DNA of 37,782 nucleotides from Bacteroidales bacterium (GTDB lineage Bacteria > Bacteroidota > Bacteroidia > Bacteroidales > Paludibacteraceae): NCBI GenBank assembly GCA_012837935.1, contig DUQG01000068.1, positions 1-37,782 of the forward strand. Reading direction: 5' to 3'. The notes beneath the pieces were generated by a model. It worked only from the letters and a program-made list of their open reading frames with translations. It was not told where the DNA came from and searched no databases. Position 1 is the stretch's first letter. Each line of letters opens with the position of its first letter. Made by a program: the position numbers and the translations under genes. Shown in pieces: positions 16,834 to 26,646 of the stretch.

Positions 16834-17541
16834 TTAAGCTAAAAAATTCTCATCATCTTCAATTTCATCTATATTGGTAAAAACTAATTTTTCATCCTTA
16901 CATACCAAGATTTTTCCGGGATATGTTTTTATCCAACTGTGATTATGTGTAGCCAAAATAACGGTTGTTCCTGCCTTGCGGATAGAGTAGAGCAGTTCCA
17001 GAATGTCTTTTCCGGTTTCAGGGTCGAGGTTTCCGGTAGGTTCGTCGGCAAGGATGATTTCCGGTGAATTAAGCAGTGCACGTGCAATCACGATCCGTTG
17101 CTGTTCGCCGCCTGAAAGTTGGTGAGGCATTTTGTAGCCTTTGGTTTCCATGCCTACTTGCTTCAGCACATGATTAATCTGCTCTTCGATGGCGTTTTTA
17201 TCTTTCCAGCCGGTTGCTTTTAGCACAAATTCCAAGTTGGCATTTACGCTTCGGTCAATCAAAAGTTGGAAATCTTGAAAAACGATACCTATTTTGCGTC
17301 TTAGATTAGGGATGTCTTTTCTTTTTATTTTAAGCAAATCATAATCAAGTACGTTTGCTTCGCCTTCGTACACGGGAATTTCACCGTAGATAGATTTCAA
17401 AAATGTACTTTTCCCGCTTCCTACTTTACCGAGTAAGAAAATAAACTCGCCGGGATTAATTTCCAATTCCACATCTTTTAGAACAATGTGTTCTTGTTGG
17501 CAAAGTTCTACACCGCTATATTTTATTAATGTTTTATTCAT
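16834..17541 (-). CDS. ftsE: Cell-division ABC ATPase FtsE
   Basis: 235 residues: Walker [10 protein letters not shown] (38-46), Q-loop VFQDFQLL, signature LSGGEQQR, Walker [13 protein letters not shown], switch ATHNH. The FtsE-type opening places the Walker A early, and FQDFQLL plus [12 protein letters not shown] are FtsE/LolD-like. FtsE works with the membrane protein FtsX to control peptidoglycan hydrolases at the septum. No ftsX lies nearby, so it must be encoded elsewhere, as is common in this phylum. It has its own terminator. LolD- or MacB-type ATPase is the alternative; the short product and lack of an adjacent permease favour FtsE. Confidence 0.85.
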   Translation of the reverse strand: MNKTLIKYSGVELCQQEHIVLKDVELEINPGEFIFLLGKVGSGKSTFLKSIYGEIPVYEGEANVLDYDLLKIKRKDIPNLRRKIGIVFQDFQLLIDRSVNANLEFVLKATGWKDKNAIEEQINHVLKQVGMETKGYKMPHQLSGGEQQRIVIARALLNSPEIILADEPTGNLDPETGKDILELLYSIRKAGTTVILATHNHSWIKTYPGKILVCKDEKLVFTNIDEIEDDENFLA

Positions 17542-17792
17542 TTTTTTGTTGATTTGTTAAGTAGTTCTCAAATTTCATAAAAAGTGGTAATATGAGATGA
17601 TTTAGTTCACCCTATAAGTTTAAAAACAATAAAAATTTTTGATTTTTATATTTGCGAGCTTATAATTATAAATAACGCGCTATAAGTCCTTATGTTTGTA
17701 ATTTGATATAACAGGCACTTTAAAAGTGCATAAGTTCAAGATATTTTATATTTTAGCATTTTACTATTAACCCATATAAAACACAAGAACTT

Positions 17793-17855
17793 ATGTAAGC
17801 ACAAAGAAAAGAATTAAATTTCGAAGGACAAAATATTTTTGTCGGTTTAGATGTA
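17793..17855 (+). pseudogene. Remnant of an IS110-type transposase (N-terminus only)
   Basis: After ATG at 17793 comes an in-frame stop (TAA), then 19 codons reading AQRKELNFEGQNIFVGLDV. The final Ile/Leu-Phe-Val-Gly-Leu/Ile-Asp-Val is the start of IS110/IS1111 (DEDD) transposases, where the Asp is the first catalytic residue. Homology ends right after it; the rest of the gene is gone. A dyad GCACTTTAAAAGTGC lies about 90 bases upstream and a TATATTTG box at 17647-17654 may be the old promoter. Apart from this, the repeats and the promoter listed, the 639-base stretch 17542-18180 holds nothing coding. Confidence 0.55.
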
Positions 17856-17928
17856 ATAAGGTTAAATTTACTCCTTATGCTTTTTCTACTAAGTACCCTA
17901 TTATAAATGAGGTTTATATATTTTTAAA

Positions 17929-18000
17929 AACCTTATTTTTTAAAAAATAACCTTACTAGAATATTCGCAATTCATAGCATCCAACCTTATTAACCTTATT
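17929..18000 (+). repeat. AACCTTATT repeats around an 18-bp palindrome
   Basis: AACCTTA occurs at 17929, 17949, 17983 and 17992; the last two are a perfect tandem of the 9-mer AACCTTATT. TTATTTTTTAAAAAATAA (17933-17950) is a perfect palindrome. An inverted AAGGTTA lies at about 17858. Perhaps debris of an IS end. Confidence 0.5.
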
Positions 18001-18025
18001 TTCAAATATAGACTTTTTCTTTTAT

Positions 18026-18058
18026 ACCCGGAGATTGGCTTCAAGCCAGTCTCTGGGT
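18026..18058 (+). repeat. Dispersed hairpin repeat, copy 2
   Basis: ACCCGGAGATTGGCT, loop TCA, AGCCAGTCTCTGGGT. All 15 positions pair, with wobbles G18030.T18054 and T18035.G18049. Relative to copy 1 the sixth pair has changed from A-T to G-C on both arms and the seventh from G.T to A-T. Lies upstream of the HAD gene promoter. Confidence 0.85.
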
Positions 18059-18148
18059 TGGCTAACTATTTTACTTTTTCATTCACCCACAACTTTTCAG
18101 ATTGAACCAAACTTTTCCCTTTATTTTTATAAACTCCTTTCAATTGTG

Positions 18149-18156
18149 TATTTTTG
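18149..18156 (+). promoter_or_regulatory. Promoter -7 box of the HAD phosphatase gene
   Basis: TATTTTTG fits TAnnTTTG and lies 24 bases before the ATG at 18181. This also argues against the in-frame ATG at 18154, which overlaps the box. Confidence 0.55.
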
Positions 18157-18180
18157 CATTTTATTAAAAATCAACAAAAC

Positions 18181-18843
18181 ATGCAGTTTGACAGTTTAAT
18201 TTTTGATATGGACGGTACGCTTTGGGACAATGTAAATTCCTACGTAAAAGTGTGGAACATTGGTTTGGAGCAGATTGGACACAGTCGACGTGTAATCCGT
18301 GAAGAATTACTTGGATTAATGGGAAAGGACATTGAAGTGATGCTAAAACATCTTGTACCGGAAAGTCCGAAAGAAAAACGAATAGAGTTGATGCACGCTG
18401 TTTTTGATGCGTATGATGCAATGGGCGATAACTTAGATGCGCTAATCTTTCCGAATGTTTTAGAAGGAATGAAAAAACTTTCGAAGAAATACAAGCTACT
18501 TTTACTAAGTAATTGTGAAGAAGGCGGATTGGTAAAGTTTATGCGATTTGTCGGCATCAAACATCTTATTACGGACTATCAAGAGCATGGGCAAAACTTT
18601 CTACCTAAAAACGAAAATCTACAACTTTTGATAAAGCGTAACAATCTAAAATCAACCATCTACATAGGCGATACAGACAGCGACAGCCGCGAAACCCGCA
18701 CAGCCGGACTTCCTTTTGCTTTCGCTGCTTATGGATTTGGACATACGGAAGATTATGATTTGAAATTTGATAGTTTTGAAGAGTTGACAGACTATTTTAT
18801 GAATTTGGATAAATACAGAATAGAAGAGACTGTATCAAAGTGA
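18181..18843 (+). CDS. HAD family hydrolase, phosphoglycolate-phosphatase-like
   Basis: 220 residues from the ATG at 18181; nine further upstream codons are open but would overlap the promoter. Motif I is FDMDGTLWD (nucleophile Asp9, acid Asp11), motif II is LLLSNC (Ser110), motif III Lys at about 143 (FLPKNEN), motif IV YIGDTDSD (161-168). The helical cap between motifs I and II is of the C1 type seen in Gph/beta-phosphoglucomutase-like enzymes. It should remove phosphate from a small metabolite in the cytoplasm; the substrate cannot be read from sequence. The last codons lie in an inverted repeat (separate entry), so the C-terminal EETVSK may be recently acquired. Confidence 0.85.
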   Translation: MQFDSLIFDMDGTLWDNVNSYVKVWNIGLEQIGHSRRVIREELLGLMGKDIEVMLKHLVPESPKEKRIELMHAVFDAYDAMGDNLDALIFPNVLEGMKKLSKKYKLLLLSNCEEGGLVKFMRFVGIKHLITDYQEHGQNFLPKNENLQLLIKRNNLKSTIYIGDTDSDSRETRTAGLPFAFAAYGFGHTEDYDLKFDSFEELTDYFMNLDKYRIEETVSK

Positions 18844-19061
18844 ATAAATTAAAAGTTAGAACTTATAAATTGAAAGTAAAATTTTCTTTAATAAAATAAA
18901 CATTGGTTTGAATAGGGTACTAACGCTTTCAGCGGCATTGACCGTGTTTATTTTTACAAAGCAAAATGCTCCGCCAACAGTTGGATCAGTTTGCTAACAG
19001 TCTTTACAATTTGTAATTTTTCAACTTTGTTCTTTTACTTTTGATACAGCCTTCTCTATTA
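18820..19061. repeat. Imperfect inverted repeat of about 53 bp flanking a 134-bp core
   Basis: The arm 18820-18872 (including CTGTATCAAA and ending ATAAATTG) is matched inverted by 19007-19061. Both arms share CTGTATCAAA, then a diverged A/T-rich stretch with AAAGTT, then AAATTG. Inside, ATAAACA near 18896 and TGTTTAT near 18945 are also inverted. The left arm covers the HAD stop codon. It may be a decayed non-autonomous element or a large stem-loop. Otherwise nothing is seen in 18844-19082. Confidence 0.5.
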
Positions 19062-19082
19062 AATTCAAGGTTGTCAGTTAAA

Positions 19083-19202
19083 CTATATGCTTGCTAATTT
19101 CGGTAATAATCTCTCAACCAATTCAGAATTATATTCTTTTAAATTCAGATTAATATTGTCGTAGATACACCAAGTAGGTATCAGCCAGAAATTTGTCTTC
19201 AT
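19083..19202 (-). CDS. Small ORF of 39 residues coupled to the EamA gene
   Basis: The ATG at 19202 overlaps the EamA stop codon (ATGA overlap), the usual geometry of translational coupling. The product starts MKTNFWLIPTWCIYDNINLN and ends VERLLPKLASI; it has no signal peptide and no membrane segment, and I do not recognise it. It may be the truncated beginning of a larger gene lost next to the inverted repeat at 19007-19061, whose arm ends 21 bases beyond the stop. Confidence 0.4.
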   Translation of the reverse strand: MKTNFWLIPTWCIYDNINLNLKEYNSELVERLLPKLASI

Positions 19203-20119
19203 ACCCTCTTGAAAATCCTTACTTTTCTTAAGCGTTGATACCAACTATCAGGAACTTGCACCAGCACCAATGCCGCACTAATGATTACCATTCCCACGAC
19301 TGTAGGCACATCGGGACTTTCGCCTTTTACAAGAATCCAACTAAGAATACTTCCCGTAACAGGAACAAGGAATTTCCAGATATTTAATTCCGAAACTTTG
19401 ACATCGGGGCGGTTAATAAGACCGTACCAGAGAGAAAATCCTGCCGACGAGATAAATGCCAACCAAAATAAAGCACCGTAAAATTCCACCGGAAAGTGGA
19501 AGCTGTTTTGATCTTCAGAGATAAATGATGTGATTAAAAGCATAATTCCACCCAAAATATGGGCAAAAGAAGTCAGTGCATAAGGTGAGATATTACTATT
19601 TTTTTTCTGAGCCACCAGAATATTGGTATAAGCACCTATAATCATACTAAGTAGCAGTAAAGCTACTCCGGTATAAAATTCGGGATTATCTGTGGAAGTG
19701 CTGCCTTTGGCAAGGCTGATAAAAGCAATACCGGATAGACCAAGAATAATGGCAATCAACTTGCGTAGCGTAAGCTTGTCGTTTATACAGGCTAAATATG
19801 CCATAATAGCTACCACAAGTGGTCCTCCACCCATAATAATGGATGAAGTGGCACCCGGAACTTTGTCAATTCCCAAGAAAAATAATCCGTATTGCACAAA
19901 AGTTTGCAGCAATGCGAAGATTAGCATAAATTTCCAATGCTTTTTTATTTCTTGCAGAAAGTTTACATTTCGGAAAAGCATAACAGGCACCAGCATCAAT
20001 CCGGCAAGTGTAAATCGAACTCCCGAAAGAAAAATAGGTTCTGCATACTGCAATCCAATTTTAGCTCCGGCAAAAGCGGAACCCCAAAGTAAACAGGCAA
20101 AAATGGCTCTAAATCGCAT
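19199..20119 (-). CDS. EamA/DMT superfamily transporter
   Basis: 306 residues with ten predicted membrane helices in two EamA repeats. The first repeat starts FRAIFACLLWGSAFAGAKIGLQY, with the typical WGSAF motif and a following RF (FLSGVRFTLAGLMLVPVM); the second starts near FYTGVALLLLSMIIGAYTNILV and ends with the conserved PVTGSILSWILVKGE segment. Exports or exchanges small metabolites (amino acids or nucleotides in known relatives) across the inner membrane; the substrate cannot be assigned. The gene lies 85 bases downstream of nrdJ on the same strand, but a terminator separates them. Confidence 0.9.
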   Translation of the reverse strand: MRFRAIFACLLWGSAFAGAKIGLQYAEPIFLSGVRFTLAGLMLVPVMLFRNVNFLQEIKKHWKFMLIFALLQTFVQYGLFFLGIDKVPGATSSIIMGGGPLVVAIMAYLACINDKLTLRKLIAIILGLSGIAFISLAKGSTSTDNPEFYTGVALLLLSMIIGAYTNILVAQKKNSNISPYALTSFAHILGGIMLLITSFISEDQNSFHFPVEFYGALFWLAFISSAGFSLWYGLINRPDVKVSELNIWKFLVPVTGSILSWILVKGESPDVPTVVGMVIISAALVLVQVPDSWYQRLRKVRIFKRV

Positions 20120-20136
20120 TCTTTTATAAACTTAAA

Positions 20137-20175
20137 AAACATAAGAAAGACGAGTTGCTAATAAAACTCGCCTTT
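20137..20175 (-). terminator. Terminator of nrdJ
   Basis: AAAGACGAGTT (20146-20156) pairs with AACTCGCCTTT (20165-20175); the single mismatch on the plus strand is G.U on the minus strand, where TTTCTTATG follows. It lies 30 bases past the nrdJ stop. Confidence 0.8.
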
Positions 20176-20204
20176 CCGAACTTAAATTTAAAAAATGAAA
20201 ACTA

Positions 20205-22778
20205 CTATCCGCATCTTGAGTATCCACAATTTCTACAAGTTAAGCATCCTTCTTGGTAAACCAGCGTTTTTTGTCCACATCCAGGGCAAGCTTGTTCGGA
20301 TGCTTGTGTGCCGTCCGGTATGTATTTCTTAAGCGCTCTTTCCACACCGACTTTCCATGTGTTGATGGATTCGCTGTCGAGTTGTAGACCGGAAACTAGT
20401 TTGATTACTTGGTCAATAGGCATTCCGTAGCGCAATACTCCTGAAATTAATTTTGCATAGTTCCAGAATTCTTTGTCAAATTTGTAAGAAAGTCCTTCTA
20501 CTGTGGTTTTGAAGCCACGCTTGTTTACAAATTGGAAGTCATAGCGACTTTGACCGTCTTCGCCTTTTACCTTGATGATTTTTCCGTTTGTTACGCTTTT
20601 TGGTAGCATAATACCGTCATCGTCATCAGCAATTCCGGTAAAGATTTCGTACGGTTTCCCGTCTTTTAATCCTACGAATGCAATCCATTTGTCTCTGTTG
20701 TTTTGGAAACGAACAATATCGCACACCAATTCTTTTGGACGAACAAGCGGCTCCTCTTTGATGTCGTAGCAAACACGAATTTCTTTTTCGTCTTTCTCTT
20801 CATCGTCTTCTTTCTTTTCCTCTTTTTCTTCTTGAATAGCTACAAGCACACCCGCACGTGAACCGTCACGATAAACGGTAGCACCTTTACAGCCACATTT
20901 CCAAGCCTCTTCGTAAAGCTGACCTACCAATTCTTCCGAAACATCGTTTGGCAAGTTGATTGTTACACTAATTGAGTGATCCACCCATTTTTGCACACGT
21001 CCTTGCATATGTACTTTTTTCAGCCAATCCACATCGTTTGAAGTGGCTTTGTAGTAAGGTGATTTGGCAACCAGTTCATCAACTTCTTCTTTGGTGTAAC
21101 GCTTGGTAGTGGAAATGCCGTTTGCCTCCATCCAAGTAACAAATTTGTGGTGGAAAACGATATATTCTTCCCAAGAGTCGCCGTTCTCATCAACAAAGTC
21201 AATTTGCACGTTTTTATCGCTTGGGTTAACTTTTCTACGGCGAGTATAAACCGGCATAAATACAGGCTCAATTCCCGATGTGGTTTGCGTCATAATACTG
21301 GTTGTGCCTGTAGGAGCGATGGTTAAACAAGCTATATTTCTACGACCGTGTTTTACCATATCAGCGTAAAGTTGCGGGTCAGCTTCTTTCAAACGTAGAA
21401 TATAAGGATTGTTTTCTTCACGCTTTGCATCGTACACATGAAACGCACCACGCTCTTTTGCCATATTTACTGATGAGCGGTAAGCTGCCAAAGCAACAGC
21501 TTTGTGAACTTTTTCTGAAAAATCGGTAGCTTCATCTGTACCGTAGCGAAATCCAAGAGCAGCAAGCATATCGCCTTCTCCTGTCGTTCCTACACCTGTA
21601 CGACGACCTTGTGAGGTTTTGGTTTTAATTTTTCCCCAAAGTTGGGACTCTGTGTTTTTAATATCGTCGCTTTCCGGATCAGATTCAATTTTTTTTAGAA
21701 TTTTATCGATTTTCTCCATTTCTAAATCGATAATATCATCCATAATGCGTTGTGCTAGTTGTACGTGTTTATCAAACAGCTCAAAATCAAACTCAGCATC
21801 CGGTTTGAATGGATTTTTTACATAGGAATATAAGTTGATTGCCAATAAACGACAGCTATCATACGGACAAAGCGGAATTTCGCCGCAAGGATTTGTTGAT
21901 ACGGTTCTGTAGCCTAAGTCGGCATAGCAGTCAGGTACAGACTCGCGCAAGATTGTATCCCAGAACAATACGCCCGGCTCGGCTGAACGCCATGCATTAT
22001 GAATAATTTTTTTCCACAAGTTTTCTGCATCAATCTCTTTTTTATACGTAGGATTTTTGCTGTGAATGGGGTATTGTTGAATGTAAGGGCGTTTTTCAAG
22101 CGCCGCCTTCATAAATTCATCGTCAATTTTCACCGACACATTGGCACCGGTAACTTTTCCGGCTTCCAACTTTGCGTCAATAAAAGCTTCTGAATCAGGG
22201 TGTTTGATGGCAACGCTCAGCATCAGTGCGCCACGACGACCGTCTTGAGCCACTTCTCGTGTTGAGTTAGAGTAGCGTTCCATAAAGGGAACAATTCCGG
22301 TAGAGGTCAAAGCCGAGTTTTTTACGGGCGAACCTTTCGGGCGAATATGTGACAAGTCGTGTCCAACACCACCACGTCTTTTCATCAGTTGGACTTGTTC
22401 TTCGTCAATTTTAATAATCGCACCATACGAGTCGGAATCACCATCAAAACCAATTACGAAACAGTTGGACAATGAAGCCACTTGGTGGTTATTTCCAATT
22501 CCGGTCATCGGGCTGCCTTGCGGAACAATGTACTTAAAATCCCTAAATAGCTCAAACAGTTCCTCTTTCGATAAAGGATTAGGGTACTTGGCTTCAATGC
22601 GAGCCACTTCAGAGGCAAGTCTCCAGTGCATATCGTCCGGAGTTTTTTCAAAGATATTTCCAAAGGAATCTTTCAACGCATACTTAGTAGCCCAAACTTT
22701 CGCCGCTAAATCATCACCCTTGAAATACTCTAAGGTTGCCTTTTCTACTTCTTCATGTGTGTAAATTTTCTTTTCCAC
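20205..22778 (-). CDS. nrdJ: Adenosylcobalamin-dependent (class II) ribonucleotide reductase
   Basis: 857 residues. Makes deoxyribonucleotides from ribonucleotides with adenosylcobalamin as radical source, independent of oxygen. Seen: SLSNCFV (Cys106, first redox Cys), GRRGALM, the active-site NPCGEIPL with Asn296, thiyl Cys298 and Glu300, LTIAPTGTTSIM, a charged linker of Glu/Lys/Asp (about 660-680), and a C-terminal zinc-type module CPGCG...CLTCRNCGYSRCG typical of the long vitamin-B12 form, which carries the exchange cysteines. Length is complete. No ATP-cone is obvious at the N-terminus. No cobalamin riboswitch is recognisable in the 246 bases upstream (22779-23024), which hold only A/T-rich DNA with the 16-mer AAAAAGTTTTCCAAAA twice. 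Flanked upstream by an IS5-type remnant. Confidence 0.95.
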   Translation of the reverse strand: MEKKIYTHEEVEKATLEYFKGDDLAAKVWATKYALKDSFGNIFEKTPDDMHWRLASEVARIEAKYPNPLSKEELFELFRDFKYIVPQGSPMTGIGNNHQVASLSNCFVIGFDGDSDSYGAIIKIDEEQVQLMKRRGGVGHDLSHIRPKGSPVKNSALTSTGIVPFMERYSNSTREVAQDGRRGALMLSVAIKHPDSEAFIDAKLEAGKVTGANVSVKIDDEFMKAALEKRPYIQQYPIHSKNPTYKKEIDAENLWKKIIHNAWRSAEPGVLFWDTILRESVPDCYADLGYRTVSTNPCGEIPLCPYDSCRLLAINLYSYVKNPFKPDAEFDFELFDKHVQLAQRIMDDIIDLEMEKIDKILKKIESDPESDDIKNTESQLWGKIKTKTSQGRRTGVGTTGEGDMLAALGFRYGTDEATDFSEKVHKAVALAAYRSSVNMAKERGAFHVYDAKREENNPYILRLKEADPQLYADMVKHGRRNIACLTIAPTGTTSIMTQTTSGIEPVFMPVYTRRRKVNPSDKNVQIDFVDENGDSWEEYIVFHHKFVTWMEANGISTTKRYTKEEVDELVAKSPYYKATSNDVDWLKKVHMQGRVQKWVDHSISVTINLPNDVSEELVGQLYEEAWKCGCKGATVYRDGSRAGVLVAIQEEKEEKKEDDEEKDEKEIRVCYDIKEEPLVRPKELVCDIVRFQNNRDKWIAFVGLKDGKPYEIFTGIADDDDGIMLPKSVTNGKIIKVKGEDGQSRYDFQFVNKRGFKTTVEGLSYKFDKEFWNYAKLISGVLRYGMPIDQVIKLVSGLQLDSESINTWKVGVERALKKYIPDGTQASEQACPGCGQKTLVYQEGCLTCRNCGYSRCG

Positions 22779-23024
22779 AGTGTTTTTGATTGTATGTTAA
22801 TAGGTTATCAAATATTTTTAATTGCTATTTTCGGACTACAATGTTAGTAAATATTTGTGGAATAATTGCTATAAAAATGAAATAAAATGATGTGAAATTT
22901 AAAAAAGTTTTCCAAAAGTAAAATTAAGTGCCTGATTATTAGGTTAAAAGCTTGTTGATAAGTTTAAAAAGTTTTCCAAAAAATATTTTTAGATTGAAAT
23001 ATTGTTTAAATATTTAGCCGTTCC

Positions 23025-23497
<473 letters not shown>

Positions 23498-23680
23498 TTA
23501 TATACAACCACTTATGAGGTTATTTTGTTGAATATCAGATAAATAATGTCGTTTTAAGAAGCGACTAACTATCATTTTTTGACTCAACAAATCGGCTTGT
23601 AGTTAGTTACCATGCTTACAAAAAATATAGATTCTCAGAAGTCCAAACAAACAAATCGCATATGCTACAAAAAAAACTTG

Positions 23681-23688
23681 TATCTTTG
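23681..23688 (+). promoter_or_regulatory. Promoter -7 box of the M60 peptidase gene
   Basis: TATCTTTG fits TAnnTTTG; the start would be about 23695 and the leader about 20 bases. No clear -33. The spacer back to 23456 also holds an 8-bp dyad ACTAACTA/TAGTTAGT around 23563-23610. Confidence 0.55.
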
Positions 23689-23715
23689 TAGCGAATACTA
23701 AAAAAACACAATAAA

Positions 23716-26643
23716 ATGAAAAAATCACATTACCTAAAACAAAGCTTATCTTTAATTTTTTGTGTCTTACTGTCTGCATCACTTATGGGACAATCTACTG
23801 CATTCCCAAGTGTAGATTTACTTCCACAAGACACCAAGTACAAGGTTGTTAGTGCAACAGCTTCGGCAAGTCAGTCGGGTGAAGGCATTGAGTTTAGCTA
23901 TGACGATGACACTTCTACTATTTATCACTCTCCTTGGAATGGTTCAGGTTTTCCAATTACCCTAACTTATAACTTTGCTCCATCCGATATGGACTATATT
24001 GCTTATACTTCACGATTGGACGGACATTCCAATGGATGTTTTAAAGAGATAACCGTATCTGTAAAAACTCAAGGCGAAACTACTTATCGTCAGATAGTGT
24101 CAACGGACTTAAAGGGTGCACAAGGAAAAAGCAAAATCGAATTTCCGGCATTACAAAAAAATGTAATTTCAGTACAAATAAAAGTTTATTCCGGAGTATC
24201 TGACCAGAGCGATAAGATGTTTGCAAGTTGTGCCGAGATGGAGTTTTTTAAGTCCAATCAAGATTCCAATCAAGATTTTAGTGTGTTTACTGATAGGACT
24301 TGTTCGGCATTAAAGAGTGGTGTTACACAGGCAAATATTTCGGCTATGTCCAACGAGTATTATCGTACATTGGCACAAATGCTTTTTAACCAAAGCTATT
24401 CTTTGGAGTTTCGTGTGGACGAATTTAAAGCTTGGCCAAATCCGAATGATTTTGCAAGACAAAACCGTGTAATGCCTTACAGCAAATGCGATAATCCAAC
24501 CGGAATTTATATGTATGAAGGAGATAAAATTGCCGTTTTTGCAGAAAATATAGGTAATGTGCCGGTAACCCTATGCTTAAGAAACTACAATGAACCCGAA
24601 GGAGGAGGCTACGACGCAACTAGTTACTATAGTATATCTAATGGTGCAAATATTATTAGTGCAAACAGAGAAGGATTATTTTATGTAGAGTATTTTACTC
24701 CGAATCATTTAACAGCATCAAAAGTGAAATTGCACTTTGCTTTTGCAAATGTAGCGGGTTATTTTAATAATCAAATACACACGAAAGCAGATTGGTCCCG
24801 TATTCTTCAAGCTAACAAATATAAGTATATGGATGTACTGGGAGAGTTTGCACATCTTACTTTCCCAACTGTAAACTTCAAAATTGTAGCTGCTTATACA
24901 GGTTACGAACTAAGCAAACTGTACGATGAGATGGTTTATATGGGGCGTGACTTTATGGGATATTACAAATATCCGAATAGAAATCCGTACAATCGAGCAC
25001 ATCTTATTGTAGTATATCATAATTATATGTATGCTACACACTACCGCACATGCTATGAAAGCGGTACAATGAACTCATTGGCAAAAGTGGAAAACGTAAG
25101 AAAGTCGCCTTGGGGACCGGCTCACGAAATAGGGCATACCAATCAGCATGTCCCGCTATTTATGTGGACAGGAACCACAGAGGTTACTAATAATGTGCAG
25201 TCGCTTTTGATACAGACAAATTGGGGAAACACTTCTCGCTTAATAGAAGAAAATCGCTACCAAGAAGCATATGATAATCTGATGGTTCCAAAAATTCCAC
25301 ATGCCGAAGCTGATATCTGGCAAAAGCTTGTTCCGCTGTGGCAAATTCAACTCTTTTTTAACGATGTGCTGGGACAAAAAGATTTTTATGCTAAGATATA
25401 TGAAGCAGCACGTACACAAGAACCGGGGAACGGACCCGGTCAACACCAGATGAATTTTACGAAAATATTGGTTGATGCGGCAAAATTAGATTTGACGGAA
25501 TTTTTGGAAGCTTGGGGTTTTTTAAGAACAATAAATAAAGAGATAGAGGATTATACGCCTGCACAATTTACCATAACTAGTACTCAGTTAAATGCTCTAA
25601 AACAGTACATAAAAGGTAAAAACTACACGGTACCTAATTACAAAATACAGTATATTACTGATGTAAATAAATATATCTATAAAGAAAAATTGGCAGTTGT
25701 AGAGGGTACTTTCTCACGTTCAGGAAATAATATTAGACTTTCGGGCTGGGAAAATGTGGTTGCTTACGAAATTTATCAGGGCGATGAACTAGTGTATGTG
25801 GCACGTGGAGATGTGAATAGCTTTGTAATTCCTAGTGGATACGATGCTACTACTTGTAAAATATATGCCATACAATATGACGGTGCAAAAGTTGTTCTTG
25901 GCGGATCACCTTTTTTCACGGATTTTGGTACGTATGGCAGGAGTGATAATGCACGTAAACTAAATGCTATTGAGTTTAGTTGTGATGATGTGGTATGTGC
26001 CAATTTGGATATAAATCAAGAAACTGTTCAAAAAGTTTCGCCGATTTATTTTGATAAAACAAAACAAATTATCGAAATAGCACCGGGTAGTAAGCTGACA
26101 GTGAGTTTTGATTGGACAGGGTATTGGATGCACAATATTATCTATGTGGATTGGAACAAGGATAAAATTTTTGCAACGGATGGTTCGGCAGAGCGAATCG
26201 GTTATAACGGTCTGAATGAAGGCAGTGAAATGACCAAGCCAATTAATTACACTATTCCTACAAATCAGCAGGAAGGCGAATATAGAATGCGTATTATGGT
26301 AGATTGGTTAGATGATAATGGTCAAAGCTCGCCAAATGCATCTAAAAGTAGTTTGAATATAGATGGCGGTGCGATAGTTGATGTTATTCTACGTGTTAAG
26401 AATAAAATTACTAACGGACTGGAAGGAGCTGAGCAAGTAGCATTCTTTGCTTATGCAAACAATAAGCGTATTACTGTAAGCAGTGAAGCACAAACGGGTG
26501 TGATTTATGTGTTCAACAGTGTTGGTCAGCAAGTAGCTGTACAAGCTGTTAGCGGTACACTTACTACTATATCTATCGTACTTCCTGCGGGAGTCTATCT
26601 GGTAAAACTAAACAACCTGACCACAAAAGTTGTGGTAAAATAG
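23716..26643 (+). CDS. T9SS-exported M60 family metallopeptidase (mucinase type)
   Basis: 975 residues. A Sec signal peptide (MKKSHYLKQSLSLIFCVLLS, cleavage near MGQ); a discoidin/F5-8 type carbohydrate-binding domain (about 40-190, with YDDDTSTIYHSPWNG); the M60/enhancin catalytic domain (about 330-620) with zinc site HEIGH (His470, Glu471, His474) and the distal Glu489 in WTGTTE; a GEVED-like beta domain (about 790-890, YVDWNKD and DWLDDNG); and a T9SS sorting domain (about 905-975). M60 enzymes cut heavily O-glycosylated proteins such as mucins; this one should be secreted through T9SS and anchored on the surface. Its sorting domain is nearly identical to that of the partial gene at the window start. 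It has its own promoter and terminator. Confidence 0.93.
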   Translation: MKKSHYLKQSLSLIFCVLLSASLMGQSTAFPSVDLLPQDTKYKVVSATASASQSGEGIEFSYDDDTSTIYHSPWNGSGFPITLTYNFAPSDMDYIAYTSRLDGHSNGCFKEITVSVKTQGETTYRQIVSTDLKGAQGKSKIEFPALQKNVISVQIKVYSGVSDQSDKMFASCAEMEFFKSNQDSNQDFSVFTDRTCSALKSGVTQANISAMSNEYYRTLAQMLFNQSYSLEFRVDEFKAWPNPNDFARQNRVMPYSKCDNPTGIYMYEGDKIAVFAENIGNVPVTLCLRNYNEPEGGGYDATSYYSISNGANIISANREGLFYVEYFTPNHLTASKVKLHFAFANVAGYFNNQIHTKADWSRILQANKYKYMDVLGEFAHLTFPTVNFKIVAAYTGYELSKLYDEMVYMGRDFMGYYKYPNRNPYNRAHLIVVYHNYMYATHYRTCYESGTMNSLAKVENVRKSPWGPAHEIGHTNQHVPLFMWTGTTEVTNNVQSLLIQTNWGNTSRLIEENRYQEAYDNLMVPKIPHAEADIWQKLVPLWQIQLFFNDVLGQKDFYAKIYEAARTQEPGNGPGQHQMNFTKILVDAAKLDLTEFLEAWGFLRTINKEIEDYTPAQFTITSTQLNALKQYIKGKNYTVPNYKIQYITDVNKYIYKEKLAVVEGTFSRSGNNIRLSGWENVVAYEIYQGDELVYVARGDVNSFVIPSGYDATTCKIYAIQYDGAKVVLGGSPFFTDFGTYGRSDNARKLNAIEFSCDDVVCANLDINQETVQKVSPIYFDKTKQIIEIAPGSKLTVSFDWTGYWMHNIIYVDWNKDKIFATDGSAERIGYNGLNEGSEMTKPINYTIPTNQQEGEYRMRIMVDWLDDNGQSSPNASKSSLNIDGGAIVDVILRVKNKITNGLEGAEQVAFFAYANNKRITVSSEAQTGVIYVFNSVGQQVAVQAVSGTLTTISIVLPAGVYLVKLNNLTTKVVVK

Positions 26644-26646
26644 GGA

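Noticed and set aside
22779-23024. Cobalamin riboswitch before nrdJ
   Set aside because: The spacer is A/T-rich and no B12-box-like conserved segment (GCCACTG) or multi-arm fold is visible.
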